From assembly GCF_017874255.1 (NCBI RefSeq), contig NZ_JAGGLD010000004.1, positions 248,001-312,000 on the forward strand: a DNA stretch of 64,000 nucleotides, in the 5' to 3' direction. A model generated the notes under the pieces. That model searched no databases, was not told where the DNA came from, and was given only the letters and a program-made list of their open reading frames with translations. The translations under genes and the position numbers were made by a program. The first letter of the stretch is position 1; each line of letters begins with the position of its first letter. Shown here one piece after another: positions 26,069 through 34,993 of the stretch. Origin of the DNA: Paenibacillus shirakamiensis. Its GTDB lineage: Bacteria > Bacillota > Bacilli > Paenibacillales > Paenibacillaceae.

Positions 26069-27445
26069 ATGGCAAGCGAAAAGGTGTTAGATCACAACAG
26101 AAATCCTTTTAAAACACTGTCTTTAGGCATACAGCACGTCCTTGCGATGTACGCAGGAGCCGTGATTGTTCCCTTGATTGTAGGGGGAGCCCTTAAGCTC
26201 ACGATGGATCAGCTTACCTATCTAATCTCAATCGATTTATTAGCTTGTGGAATAGCAACTCTGCTGCAAATATGGGGGAACAAGTACTTTGGCATTGGGC
26301 TTCCAGTTATGCTCGGTTGTGCCTTCCAAGCAGTATCTCCGATGATCGCTATCGGCAGCACGCAAGGAATGGGTTTGTCTGCGGTGTATGGGGCCATTTT
26401 GGCTTCGGGATTATTTGTATTTCTTTTTGCAGGCCTGTTCAGTAGATTGATTCGTTTCTTCCCTCCAGTAGTGACCGGTTCGGTAGTCACAATTATCGGA
26501 GTAACTTTAATTCCAGTCGCTCTAACCGATCTAGGTGGAGGACAAGGCAATGCAGAGTTCGGTAGTCCATTAAATCTTATGTTAGGTTTTGGCGTGTTTA
26601 TATTTGTTATTCTAATGAACCGTTTTGCTACCGGTTTTGTGCGCTCAATCTCTGTTTTGTTAGGGCTTGTGTTCGGAACAGTCATTGCAGGATTTGCTGG
26701 TAAAATTAATTGGATTCCTCTTGAGCAGGCCAGCTGGTTCCATGCCGTGTCTCCGCTTCATTTAGCTAAACCCACTTTTCATCTGTCGGCAATTTTAACT
26801 ATGATCTTGGTAGCCATCGTAAGTGTGGCAGAATCTACAGGCGTTTTTGTAGCTCTGGGCAAAATTGTTGGTAAAGATATTACTTCTAAAGATTTGGCCC
26901 GGGGTTACCGTGCAGAGGGCCTTGCGATTATGCTAGGCGGGCTGTTTAATTCCTTCCCTTATACAACGTATTCGCAGAATGTAGGACTTGTCCAAATGAG
27001 CCGTGTCAAAACACGAGATGTGATCTTCGTTGCGGGATCGCTTCTAGTCTTGATTGGTTTTGTACCCAAAATTGCTGCTTTAACGCAGATTATCCCTACG
27101 TCTGTGCTTGGTGGAGCTATGATCGCCCTGTTTGGACTTGTTGTATCTTCGGGTATTCGCATGTTAGGTGATCAGGTAGACTTAAATCGGTATGAGAACT
27201 TACTTATTATTGCATGTTCCGTTGGTATGGGTCTGGGTGTGACGACGGTCCCTACGCTGTTTAATCAACTCCCTAGCTGGCTGACCATTCTAGTGGACAA
27301 CGGTATCGTAGCAGGAAGTGTCACTGCTATTGCACTTAATCTATTGTTCAATGGATGGCGAAGTACTCCTGTATTGGCAGCTCACGATGCAGCGGACTTA
27401 TCTGCTGATGAAGGACAGTCATTAGCTGCTCACCGCGTGTCTTAG
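26069..27445 (+). CDS. pbuX: Xanthine permease (nucleobase:cation symporter 2 family)
   Basis: A 458-residue transporter with about 12-14 membrane segments. The NCS2 signature is present in LGIQHVLAMYAGAVIVPLIVGG and the QNVGLVQMSRVKTRDVIFVAG block. It imports xanthine for Xpt. GGGGGAAGAGGAG precedes the ATG. Together with xpt it is under guanine riboswitch control. A strong terminator follows immediately. Confidence 0.96.
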   Translation: MASEKVLDHNRNPFKTLSLGIQHVLAMYAGAVIVPLIVGGALKLTMDQLTYLISIDLLACGIATLLQIWGNKYFGIGLPVMLGCAFQAVSPMIAIGSTQGMGLSAVYGAILASGLFVFLFAGLFSRLIRFFPPVVTGSVVTIIGVTLIPVALTDLGGGQGNAEFGSPLNLMLGFGVFIFVILMNRFATGFVRSISVLLGLVFGTVIAGFAGKINWIPLEQASWFHAVSPLHLAKPTFHLSAILTMILVAIVSVAESTGVFVALGKIVGKDITSKDLARGYRAEGLAIMLGGLFNSFPYTTYSQNVGLVQMSRVKTRDVIFVAGSLLVLIGFVPKIAALTQIIPTSVLGGAMIALFGLVVSSGIRMLGDQVDLNRYENLLIIACSVGMGLGVTTVPTLFNQLPSWLTILVDNGIVAGSVTAIALNLLFNGWRSTPVLAAHDAADLSADEGQSLAAHRVS

Positions 27446-27456
27446 GTAGAGTGGAG

Positions 27457-27495
27457 AAAGAGCCACACCTCATTATTTTGAGGTGTGGCTCTTTT
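27457..27495 (+). terminator. Intrinsic terminator of xpt-pbuX
   Basis: AAAGAGCCACACCTCA pairs with TGAGGTGTGGCTCTTT around ATTATTT and ends in T residues. Confidence 0.93.
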
Positions 27496-27538
27496 TAATG
27501 GCATACTTATTTAATTCGCTTAATGACTTGTTAGAGCC

Positions 27539-27877
27539 TTATAACCTACGCATTTGACTCTCAGCAGCATCCCCAAAATAGGGGACTTTGTACCATTTCC
27601 CTTGCAGAGCAGCAGTCATAAGAACAATCCATAGAATGACACCAATAAGTTGAAGCAATAGTGCAATGAGTGAGCCAAGTAGTGGAATGAAACCAGATGC
27701 GACATGACCCAAAATTAAAATACCGAACACAATCAAGGATTGTAATGCATGGAACATAACATAGCGGCTTCTTTTTTCTAATGCGAGAAAGACGGCTCCT
27801 CCTACAAAAGGGACGAGATAACAGAGAAAACCGGCTAAATTCTCTGGCAAACCGGTTGATGACTTGAAAGGCGACAT
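27539..27877 (-). CDS. DUF4870 (Tic20-like) membrane protein
   Basis: A 112-residue membrane protein with three to four helices. The block NLAGFLCYLVPFVGGAVFLALEKRSRYVMFHALQS is the DUF4870 signature; it ends in a short polar tail (GKWYKVPYFGDAAESQMRRL). Function is unknown in bacteria; distant similarity to the Tic20 import component has been proposed. AGAAGG lies nine bases before the ATG at 27877, while the in-frame ATG at 27883 is only three bases away, so I prefer the former. Single gene. Confidence 0.8.
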   Translation of the reverse strand: MSPFKSSTGLPENLAGFLCYLVPFVGGAVFLALEKRSRYVMFHALQSLIVFGILILGHVASGFIPLLGSLIALLLQLIGVILWIVLMTAALQGKWYKVPYFGDAAESQMRRL

Positions 27878-28018
27878 CTTCATTCACCTTCTTCACTGAA
27901 CAGGATGAAGGTGGGCACGGTCCTGTCCTCCTTCTCCTTATCAGTGTATGCCTTTATATAGGGTGTACAGAACTGGCTTGGATACAGGACCCTGGAGAAC
28001 TAGCTTAACTATTTCCGA

Positions 28019-29035
28019 TTAACGTAAAGCAGGCAATATAAATTCTCTTAGCAATAGGCGTGGATTTTTCCACCTTCTTACTTGAGATTCTGAGGTGAAA
28101 ATCACTACGGCTTTATAGGAGGGAATAACGATAATTTGCTGACCGCCGTGACCATGAGCATAGCTGAAAGGGACACCATCTTCCTTGCTGTTCCACCATT
28201 GGAAGCCATATTTACCGAACCCATGGAAATCCTCAGAATAGCTAGTAAATGAGTTGTGAACCCACTTGGAATCAAGAATTTGGCTTTTGTTCCATATCCC
28301 ATGATTGAGATAGAGCAGGCCGAATTTAGCCATATCCCTTGAAGTTAATCTAAGCCCAATATGTCCCATCGTGTGTCCTTCTGGGCTGGCAGACCAAGCC
28401 GCATTCTGGATATCTAGAGGCGTAAATAAATGATCTGAAGCATAGCTGAAGGCACTCTGTCCTGTGTATTCGGTTATGATCATGGATAGTAAGTGAGAGT
28501 CCACACTGCGATATAGGAAGGAACCTAACTGATCCTCCATTATGGGGAGTCTCAAGATGAATTTCATCCAACTGCGGCTCTGCTCAAAACGATGCAAGAA
28601 TCTCTCGCCAAGTTTGGGTCCCGTCTGCCAGTATAGTCCAGAGGTCATCGTTAACAAATGCCTCAGAGTAATTCGGTGCCATAGGAGATCTTCTCGGTGC
28701 GGCGCAAATTTCTGAATTTTATCCCAGACTGGCACCTCTAACCCTGGAAGATCTCCGCGCTGAACAGCAATGCCAATCAGAGCAGAAATGAAGCTTTTCG
28801 TAGCCGAACGAAGATCGTGTAAGGAAGCAGCATGATATTGATTATAATACCGCTCAAAAATGAGCTGATTGTCTTTGATAACTAGAAAACTATGCATGTT
28901 AGGGTAACTTCGCTCTATCGCTTGATGGGCCTCTAGAATTTTGGCTGAACTTACCCCTGTATGTTCAGGATCTCGAATAGAGAAGTAAGGAAATGAAATA
29001 GATGAAGAAGTTAGAATAGGTGTGAGATGTTTCAT
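28019..29035 (-). CDS. Serine hydrolase of the beta-lactamase/class C family
   Basis: A 338-residue protein of the class C beta-lactamase superfamily (DUF-like esterases or D-stereospecific peptidases). The catalytic serine motif is SATK in RSATKSFISALIG (near residue 80). The second-position Tyr motif is probably YRS in GSFLYRSVDSHLLSMI and the third HGHGG near residue 305. There is no signal peptide, so it is probably cytoplasmic. CGGAGG lies five bases before the ATG at 29035. Substrate unknown; beta-lactam resistance should not be assumed. Confidence 0.82.
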   Translation of the reverse strand: MKHLTPILTSSSISFPYFSIRDPEHTGVSSAKILEAHQAIERSYPNMHSFLVIKDNQLIFERYYNQYHAASLHDLRSATKSFISALIGIAVQRGDLPGLEVPVWDKIQKFAPHREDLLWHRITLRHLLTMTSGLYWQTGPKLGERFLHRFEQSRSWMKFILRLPIMEDQLGSFLYRSVDSHLLSMIITEYTGQSAFSYASDHLFTPLDIQNAAWSASPEGHTMGHIGLRLTSRDMAKFGLLYLNHGIWNKSQILDSKWVHNSFTSYSEDFHGFGKYGFQWWNSKEDGVPFSYAHGHGGQQIIVIPSYKAVVIFTSESQVRRWKNPRLLLREFILPALR

Positions 29036-29179
29036 ATACCTCCGAGGGAATAAGGGGATTTTAATACTATCTATATTTTACCCAGTTTCAGCAGATAAAT
29101 AGGGAACCTGTCCCTATAATATTCCTGAAAAATGTGCCAATATAAAGAAAGCTGTAACCCCTTTGTGAATATGATACAA

Positions 29180-29507
29180 TGGAAAAGGATAGGAGGTTGC
29201 TGCAAAAAAAGGGCCAGGCTTGTAGAGGAATGGCTCACGTAGCACATCAGCTTTGTTTCAACTGGATTTTCTTCGGGTATGTATAATGTCAGGTACCTGT
29301 CCTTAGCGACAGAGTTATGTTCCTGAGTACTGCGGCTGGTCAGCTGATTTTTTTTGGCACAGCTTGCTTGTTGGGTATCCGAGTTAGGTACGACATCTTT
29401 GGCTCTACTCAGCAACGGCGCAACTCACTTCATGGTTATACTTGCAGATCTTTAGGCGTTCTCAAAAACGGAGCATTAACTTATAAGCGTTCTGGGAGGG
29501 AATTACT
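29180..29507 (+). promoter_or_regulatory. Structured leader of the 62-aa protein gene
   Basis: This stretch has a -10-like TATAAT (29282-29287), a hairpin CTGTC-CTTAGC-GACAG (29297-29312), outer TCAGG/CCTGA arms (29289-29293, 29322-29326), and a T8 tract at 29348-29355 preceded by a weak GGCTG/CAGCT stem. ATCAGCT (29246-29252) can pair instead with AGCTGAT (29342-29348). It could be an attenuator. No known riboswitch class fits. Confidence 0.35.
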
Positions 29508-29696
29508 ATGGCAACGAAAGGTCATAACGAAGTCAAAGAAAGTTTGCGGGAGATGACAAGAATTTTCAAGCCCAAAGACCCCAAGAAATTTGTCAAAGAG
29601 TACGTCCGCAAATACCGCATTATGGGTGGCTACGAAGAAGAACTTACACATTTAGTTGAATATGAAATGGGGAAACTAAACTCCTCCGTATCTTAA
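29508..29696 (+). CDS. Small hypothetical protein (62 aa)
   Basis: A 62-residue, charged, soluble protein with basic and acidic patches (EVKESLREMTRIFKPKDPKKFVKEYVRKYRIMGGYEEELTHLVEYEMGKL). No Cys, signal or membrane segment. GGGAGG lies nine bases before the ATG. The long upstream leader and the strong terminator show it is a real independent transcript. Family not recognised. Confidence 0.7.
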   Translation: MATKGHNEVKESLREMTRIFKPKDPKKFVKEYVRKYRIMGGYEEELTHLVEYEMGKLNSSVS

Positions 29697-29754
29697 AGCT
29701 GTGCACACCTTGTAATGACACGTAAACTTCCAATCCATATAAATTAGACCTTAC

Positions 29755-29791
29755 AACCGCTATGCAGTTTTTGCTGCTTGCGGTTTTTTTT
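29755..29791 (+). terminator. Intrinsic terminator
   Basis: AACCGC with GCGGTT and CAG with CTG form the stem; an eight-T run follows. Confidence 0.9.
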
Positions 29792-29861
29792 CGGTCTTTT
29801 CCTACATATATTATATTCCGGGGATAGCAACGGCCGGATATGAACAGAGGAGGTCGGCGGC

Positions 29862-30611
29862 GTGAAGATCAGTCTTAAAAGTACCGAAGAGATTAAACGA
29901 ATCAGGGAAGCGGGAGAAATTTTAGCAGAGTGTCATCGTGCTATCCGCAAATTGATTGCCCCTGGTATTACAACACTTGAAATCGATGCTTATGTAGAAT
30001 CTTTTTTGATATCTAAGCAGGCCACACCCGAACAAAAGGGTTATAAAGGATTCCCATTTGCCACCTGTGCCTCGGTGAATGATATCGTTTGTCATGGTTT
30101 CCCGAATATACACCCTTTACAAAGTGGTGATATTGTAACGATAGATATTGTGGTGAATAAGCAAGGATGGTTAGCTGATTCGGGATGGTCTTATGGCGTA
30201 GGGCCATTATCCTTAGAAGCAAGTCGCTTACTCCAAGTGACAGAGGAAGCCTTATATAATGGCATAGATCAGGCACACCCAGGGAAGCATGTGGGAGATA
30301 TTGGTCATGCGATCCAGATGCGAGCAGAGCAAGCAGGAATCGGAGTTGTAGCTCCGCTTGTGGGTCATGGTATTGGAAGACAGTTACATGAGCCACCGAA
30401 TATTCCCAATTACGGAGTTCCGCGCACGGGAGTTAAGCTTAGACCCGGGATGGTCATTACTGTAGAACCCGTATTCATAATAGGGGATACCGGGGCTGTT
30501 TTCTGGGAGGAGGATGGCTGGACGGTGCGTTCCGCAGATGGAAGCTTAGGTGCTCAGTATGAACATACGATCGCAATTTTAGACGATGGACCACATATTT
30601 TGACAGCTTAA
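29862..30611 (+). CDS. map: Type I methionine aminopeptidase (second copy, YflG-like)
   Basis: A 249-residue cytosolic enzyme that removes the initiator Met from nascent proteins. The five metal ligands are all present: D95, D106, H169, E202 and E234; H78 (CHGFPN) is the conserved active-site histidine. The GTG start at 29862 has AGAGGAGG upstream. The gene lies alone, outside the ribosomal-protein context where the housekeeping map usually sits, so this is probably the accessory paralogue like B. subtilis YflG. Confidence 0.93.
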   Translation: MKISLKSTEEIKRIREAGEILAECHRAIRKLIAPGITTLEIDAYVESFLISKQATPEQKGYKGFPFATCASVNDIVCHGFPNIHPLQSGDIVTIDIVVNKQGWLADSGWSYGVGPLSLEASRLLQVTEEALYNGIDQAHPGKHVGDIGHAIQMRAEQAGIGVVAPLVGHGIGRQLHEPPNIPNYGVPRTGVKLRPGMVITVEPVFIIGDTGAVFWEEDGWTVRSADGSLGAQYEHTIAILDDGPHILTA

Positions 30612-30836
30612 AGGAGGGGCGACTCTCTTTTTTTTGTCTAATTTATGCAGGGGCTTAAAGCTAGAAAAGTCGAAAATGTCAAAATTCTATGTCGGTTTAG
30701 TAGAGTAGACTTAGAAGAGTCTGAATAATTAAGAAGAACTGTTTTTCTTTGAAAACTAAGGGTGAAATCGTTTGCAAATCCAGTATTGACGCGACTTTGC
30801 GGAATTTTGAACATTCTGTGAACTACCCTTGAATCA
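30612..30836. promoter_or_regulatory. map-ctaC intergenic region with a cre-like site
   Basis: TGAAATCGTTTGCA (30763-30776) matches the CcpA operator pattern TGNAANCGNWNNCA at every fixed position and lies about 60 bp upstream of the ctaC -35 box. Carbon-catabolite control of caa3 oxidase is known in B. subtilis. The rest of the stretch shows nothing recognisable. Confidence 0.6.
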
Positions 30837-30865
30837 TTGACAAAAGTGTGTACGAATCATATATT
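30837..30865 (+). promoter_or_regulatory. SigA-type promoter of the cta operon
   Basis: TTGACA (30837-30842) and TATATT (30860-30865) are separated by an ideal 17 bp. Transcription would start about 115 bp before ctaC. Confidence 0.8.
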
Positions 30866-30988
30866 TAATTAGTGATTGTTCGAATTGACAGGATAGCAGT
30901 TTCCGTGATAGAGCAAGTCGATTGTTTCCGATATCTGGAGAGAGTCCTTGTAGGGTAACGGAAGAATACGTAAAAGTGGGGTAGATCA

Positions 30989-32029
30989 ATGATGAAACGG
31001 TGGCAGGCTGTGAAACGGCTCCTTCCTTTGTTGGCGGGGCTGGCGCTGTTGTTGTCTGGTTGCGGTCGGGAGGACTTGTCTGTGTTGAAACCACAGGGTC
31101 CTGTAGCACAAGGGCAATACGATTTAATGAAGCTTTCCATTACCATTATGATTGTCGTGTTACTGATTGTATTCGGCATAGCGGCTTATGTACTTATTCG
31201 TTTCCGCCGCAGACCGGGACAGACTGATGTTCCTGAACAAGTAGAAGGAAACTTCAAGCTTGAAGTATTGTGGACTGTAATTCCTTTGATTCTGGTTCTT
31301 ATTCTGGGAGCTGCTACAGTTCAAAAGGTATTTGCTTATGGAGAGAATTATTGGAACGACAAAAATGCAATAAAGGTGAAAGTGACTGCGCATCAATTCT
31401 GGTGGGAGTTCACCTATCCTGACTATGGAGTGACCACGGCACAAGATTTGATCATTCCAACTGGCAAGAAGATTGCCTTTCAGTTGAAGACAGTAGATGT
31501 TCTTCACTCCTTCTGGGTTCCATCCCTTGCTGGGAAGACGGATACTAACCCTGAAGGTTCTGTGAATACAGCTTGGTTCCAAGCTGACAAAGAAGGCGTG
31601 TACCGCGGAAAATGTGCAGAGCTTTGTGGACAATCTCATGGTTATATGGAATTTAAAGTCAAAGCAGTTAGCCAAGCTAAGTTTGATGGTTGGGTGAAGG
31701 TGATGAAAGCGCCAGTAGCTATGCCTGAAGATAAAGCAACAGCTGAACTTCTGAAGAATCAATGCTTGAGCTGTCATGCTATTGGAGATCAAGGGGGACC
31801 TCTTGCTCCGAATCTCACAGGGATTGGTAGCCGCGAGAGCGTAGCTAGCATTCTCATCAATGGTGAAGATGGCAAGACAGTGAAGCAGAACCTTGTAGAA
31901 TGGTTATCTGATCCTCAGAAAGTAAAACCAGGCAACAAAATGCCTAGTCCTAAAGAAAAGATGCACTTAACCGACGCCCAAATTGATGCTATCGCAGACT
32001 ATTTATCTAAATCAAAGTTGAATTATTAA
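30989..32029 (+). CDS. ctaC: Cytochrome caa3 oxidase subunit II with cytochrome c domain
   Basis: A 346-residue lipoprotein precursor (lipobox LLSG-C25) with two membrane helices followed by an extracytoplasmic CuA domain. CuA ligands are in VLHSFWVPSLAG and CAELCGQSHGYM. A C-terminal cytochrome c domain with heme motif CLSCH near residue 259 and a distal NKMPSP Met identifies the caa3 type, so cytochrome c is covalently fused. The Shine-Dalgarno (GTGGGG) is mediocre; ATG at 30989 or 30992. First gene of the ctaCDEF operon. Confidence 0.97.
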   Translation: MMKRWQAVKRLLPLLAGLALLLSGCGREDLSVLKPQGPVAQGQYDLMKLSITIMIVVLLIVFGIAAYVLIRFRRRPGQTDVPEQVEGNFKLEVLWTVIPLILVLILGAATVQKVFAYGENYWNDKNAIKVKVTAHQFWWEFTYPDYGVTTAQDLIIPTGKKIAFQLKTVDVLHSFWVPSLAGKTDTNPEGSVNTAWFQADKEGVYRGKCAELCGQSHGYMEFKVKAVSQAKFDGWVKVMKAPVAMPEDKATAELLKNQCLSCHAIGDQGGPLAPNLTGIGSRESVASILINGEDGKTVKQNLVEWLSDPQKVKPGNKMPSPKEKMHLTDAQIDAIADYLSKSKLNY

Positions 32030-32083
32030 TTTGTTCTTAAGCACGGCGCATATGGATAGGAATTTTTAAGGGGGGTACAAACC

Positions 32084-33940
32084 TTGGCTCACGCTCACAG
32101 TGTCAAGCGCCATAAGGGTCTGATGGATTGGTTAACAACGGTTGACCACAAAAAAATCGGCATCCTGTATTTATTAGCCGGGGCTTTCTTCTTTGGAATC
32201 GGCGGTATTGAAGCATTAATGATTCGTTGGCAGCTTATTAAACCTTTAAATGATTTTGTAACAGCGCAACAGTTTAACGAACTTATAACTATGCATGGAA
32301 CAACCATGATCTTCTTAGGTGTTATGCCTATCATCTTCGCTTTAATGAACGCAGTAGTACCCCTTCAGATTGGCGCGCGCGACGTAGCGTTCCCATTCTT
32401 GAACTCCCTAGGTTTCTGGACCTTCTTGTTCGGAGGAATTCTTCTGAATCTGAGCTGGGTCATGGGTGGTGCTCCAGATGCTGGATGGACAGCATATACC
32501 CCACTTTCTACCGTTGCTTATAGCGGTACGCATGGGGTCGATTTCTACACTATTGGTCTCCAAATTGCGGGTCTAGGGACACTTATCGGGGGGATTAACT
32601 TCCTAGCCACGATTATCACAATGAGAGCACCAGGTATGAGCTTTATGCGTATGCCCATGTTCACATGGACAATTTTCATTACCTCTGCCATCATATTGTT
32701 CGCTTTTCCAGCTATTACCGTAGGTTTAGTTCTACTTAGCTTTGACCGAATTCTCGGAGCTAACTTCTTCGAAGTGGGTCAAGGCGGCAGCCCTGTACTA
32801 TGGGAGCATATCTTCTGGATTTTCGGACACCCTGAAGTTTACATACTTATACTTCCGGCGTTTGGTGTGATTTCTGAAGTTATTCCAACTTTTGCACGTA
32901 AGCGGTTATTTGGTTATAGCTCTATGGTGTTCGCTACGATCTTGATCGCCTTCCTTGGTTTCATGGTTTGGGCTCACCATATGTTCACCACGGGTATGGG
33001 ACCGGTAGCGAATGCACTGTTCTCCATCTCCACGATGTTGATCGCTGTACCTACAGGAATCAAAATCTTCAACTGGCTATTTACGCTTTGGGGCGGACAA
33101 ATCCGTTTTACAGCGGCTAATCTATACGCAACAGGATTTATTCCAACCTTCGTTATGGGCGGAGTTACAGGTGTCATGCTTGCTGCGGCTCCTGCCGATT
33201 ATCAGTTCCATGATACGTACTTCGTAGTAGCCCATTTCCACTACGTTATTGTAGGAGGTTTGGTGCTTGGTATTTTCTCAGGTCTACATTATTGGTGGCC
33301 TAAAATGTTCGGTCGTATCCTTAATGAGACGATTGGTAAGATTGCATTCTGGTTCTTCATTATCGGTTTCCACCTTACCTTCTTTGTACAGCATTTCCTT
33401 GGACTTCTAGGTATGCAACGCCGGATCTTTACTTACTTACCGAACCAAGGTTTTGATACGCTCAATCTAGTTAGTACCGTAGGTGCTTTCCTGATGGGGG
33501 TAGGCGTTCTTATATTCTTGTATAACGTGGTAATCACATCCATGAGACCTGCGGATGCTGCCAATGATCCATGGGAAGATGGACGTACGTTAGAATGGTC
33601 CATTCCTTCACCTCCTCCAGAATATAACTTCAAACAAACACCGCTGGTTCGCGGTATTGACGCATATTGGAAAGAGAAAATGGCTGGGCATACGGAAATG
33701 ACACCTGCGGAACCTGTGGGCGATATTCATATGCCATCAGCATCCATCTTGCCATTCGTCATGTCTGTAGGTATTTTCATTGCGGGTCTGGGCTTCATGT
33801 ATCATTACTACTGGATCGTAGCTGGAGGCCTAGGTATTCTCTTTGTATGTATGGCCATTCGTTCTCTCTATGATGATAAGGGCTGGCATATTCATCCTGA
33901 GGATCAGGTCGAAACTAATCGTAAGGGGGTAAAAGCATGA
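32084..33940 (+). CDS. ctaD: Cytochrome caa3 oxidase subunit I
   Basis: A 618-residue, about 14-helix catalytic subunit that houses heme a and the heme a3-CuB centre. HGTTMIFLG contains the heme a His ligand, WIFGHPEVYILILPAFG has the CuB His and cross-linked Tyr, WAHHMFTTG the CuB His pair, and HFHYVIVGG the heme a3/a ligands. Translation probably starts at TTG 32084, since AAGGGGGG lies eight bases upstream and no in-frame ATG exists near. It overlaps ctaE by four bases. Confidence 0.97.
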   Translation: MAHAHSVKRHKGLMDWLTTVDHKKIGILYLLAGAFFFGIGGIEALMIRWQLIKPLNDFVTAQQFNELITMHGTTMIFLGVMPIIFALMNAVVPLQIGARDVAFPFLNSLGFWTFLFGGILLNLSWVMGGAPDAGWTAYTPLSTVAYSGTHGVDFYTIGLQIAGLGTLIGGINFLATIITMRAPGMSFMRMPMFTWTIFITSAIILFAFPAITVGLVLLSFDRILGANFFEVGQGGSPVLWEHIFWIFGHPEVYILILPAFGVISEVIPTFARKRLFGYSSMVFATILIAFLGFMVWAHHMFTTGMGPVANALFSISTMLIAVPTGIKIFNWLFTLWGGQIRFTAANLYATGFIPTFVMGGVTGVMLAAAPADYQFHDTYFVVAHFHYVIVGGLVLGIFSGLHYWWPKMFGRILNETIGKIAFWFFIIGFHLTFFVQHFLGLLGMQRRIFTYLPNQGFDTLNLVSTVGAFLMGVGVLIFLYNVVITSMRPADAANDPWEDGRTLEWSIPSPPPEYNFKQTPLVRGIDAYWKEKMAGHTEMTPAEPVGDIHMPSASILPFVMSVGIFIAGLGFMYHYYWIVAGGLGILFVCMAIRSLYDDKGWHIHPEDQVETNRKGVKA

Positions 33941-34563
33941 GTGCACCACATCCAGAACAGGTGACATCCGCTCTTCCCCACGAACCGGAGAAAGCAACAC
34001 TTGAGGGACGCAATAAGGTTTTAGCCTTTTGGTTGTTCCTTGGTGGGGAATCCGTTCTCTTCGGTACGTTGTTCGCCACGTTCTTGGCTCTTCGGAATCA
34101 AGTAGCGGACGGACCTACTGCGAATGAATTATTTAAGCTTCCTACGGTTGCTGCGGCAACTTTTATCTTGCTTGTAAGTAGTTTGACTAGCGTATTTGCA
34201 ATTCAAGCTATGCATAAGGGCAATCGCAAATTGCTACAAATCTGGCTTGCCATTACAGTTGTATTAGGTTTAGGATTCCTAGGGCTTGAGATTACCGAGT
34301 TCTATGAATATGTAAATCATGAGAAATATGGCATGACTACAAGCGCATTTAGTTCGGCGTTTTACACGCTAGTAGGCTTCCATGGAGCCCACGTAGCCTT
34401 TGGGGTATTGTGGATTAGCATGTTGATTGGGCAATTGTCCAAAAAAGGTCTGACCGTAGTTACAGCACCTAAAGTGTACGTTTCTGCAATGTACTGGCAC
34501 TTTATCGACGTGGTATGGGTATTTATCTTTACCGTCGTGTACCTCCTTGGGAAGGTGGGCTAA
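33937..34563 (+). CDS. ctaE: Cytochrome caa3 oxidase subunit III
   Basis: A 208-residue, five-helix membrane subunit (LAFWLFLGGESVLFGTLFATFLALR, FHGAHVAFGVLWI, YWHFIDVVWVFIFTVVYL). The closing block W-H-F-x-D-V-V-W is the subunit III hallmark. ATG 33937 overlaps the ctaD stop (ATGA), giving coupled translation. ctaF follows after 3 bp. Confidence 0.97.
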   Translation: MSAPHPEQVTSALPHEPEKATLEGRNKVLAFWLFLGGESVLFGTLFATFLALRNQVADGPTANELFKLPTVAAATFILLVSSLTSVFAIQAMHKGNRKLLQIWLAITVVLGLGFLGLEITEFYEYVNHEKYGMTTSAFSSAFYTLVGFHGAHVAFGVLWISMLIGQLSKKGLTVVTAPKVYVSAMYWHFIDVVWVFIFTVVYLLGKVG

Positions 34564-34566
34564 CCT

Positions 34567-34890
34567 ATGGCAACACAACAAGATACGAACCGCGGTAGCG
34601 CGGTGCGTCATAGACACCGGGTTGAAGGACCGCAGAAGCACGTCGTGGCCTTTATCTTCTCGATCGTCTTGACCTTAATTGCATTTGCTGCCGTTGCAGC
34701 TGGAGGAGTGAATTCCTCCTTCACTATTATCCTGCTGGTCGTAATGGCCGTACTTCAAGTCATTATTCAATTGGCATACTGGATGCACATGAAAGATAAA
34801 GGACATATGATCCCAATTATCTTCATGGCCGGTGGATTTTTCGTAGCTTTTACAGCGGTAATTACAGCTTTGTACTGGGTTTGGTGGTAA
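34567..34890 (+). CDS. ctaF: Cytochrome caa3 oxidase subunit IVB
   Basis: A 107-residue protein with three membrane helices (VVAFIFSIVLTLIAFAAVAAGG, FTIILLVVMAVLQVIIQLAYWMHMKD, IIFMAGGFFVAFTAVITALYWVWW). The Q-L-x-Y-W-M-H-M block is the COX4_pro signature. Fourth structural gene of the operon and the last before the terminator. Confidence 0.94.
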   Translation: MATQQDTNRGSAVRHRHRVEGPQKHVVAFIFSIVLTLIAFAAVAAGGVNSSFTIILLVVMAVLQVIIQLAYWMHMKDKGHMIPIIFMAGGFFVAFTAVITALYWVWW

Positions 34891-34896
34891 AATAAA

Positions 34897-34931
34897 GGAG
34901 GAGGCAGGTACACCCTGCCGCCTCTTTTTTT
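34897..34931 (+). terminator. Terminator after ctaF
   Basis: GAGGAGGCAGG pairs with CCTGCCGCCTC (one mismatch) around TACAC and runs into seven T residues. Confidence 0.88.
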
Positions 34932-34993
34932 AGGTCTAAGCATTTGTCACACAATCGACAGAAATCTGAGCCGGCAGAGGAGGAGTTTTTGGT

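Noticed and set aside
29205..29260. Short similarity to RNase P RNA (TGTAGAGGAA)
   Set aside because: The match is only ten bases; the rest of the type B core is absent and a gene begins at 29508.
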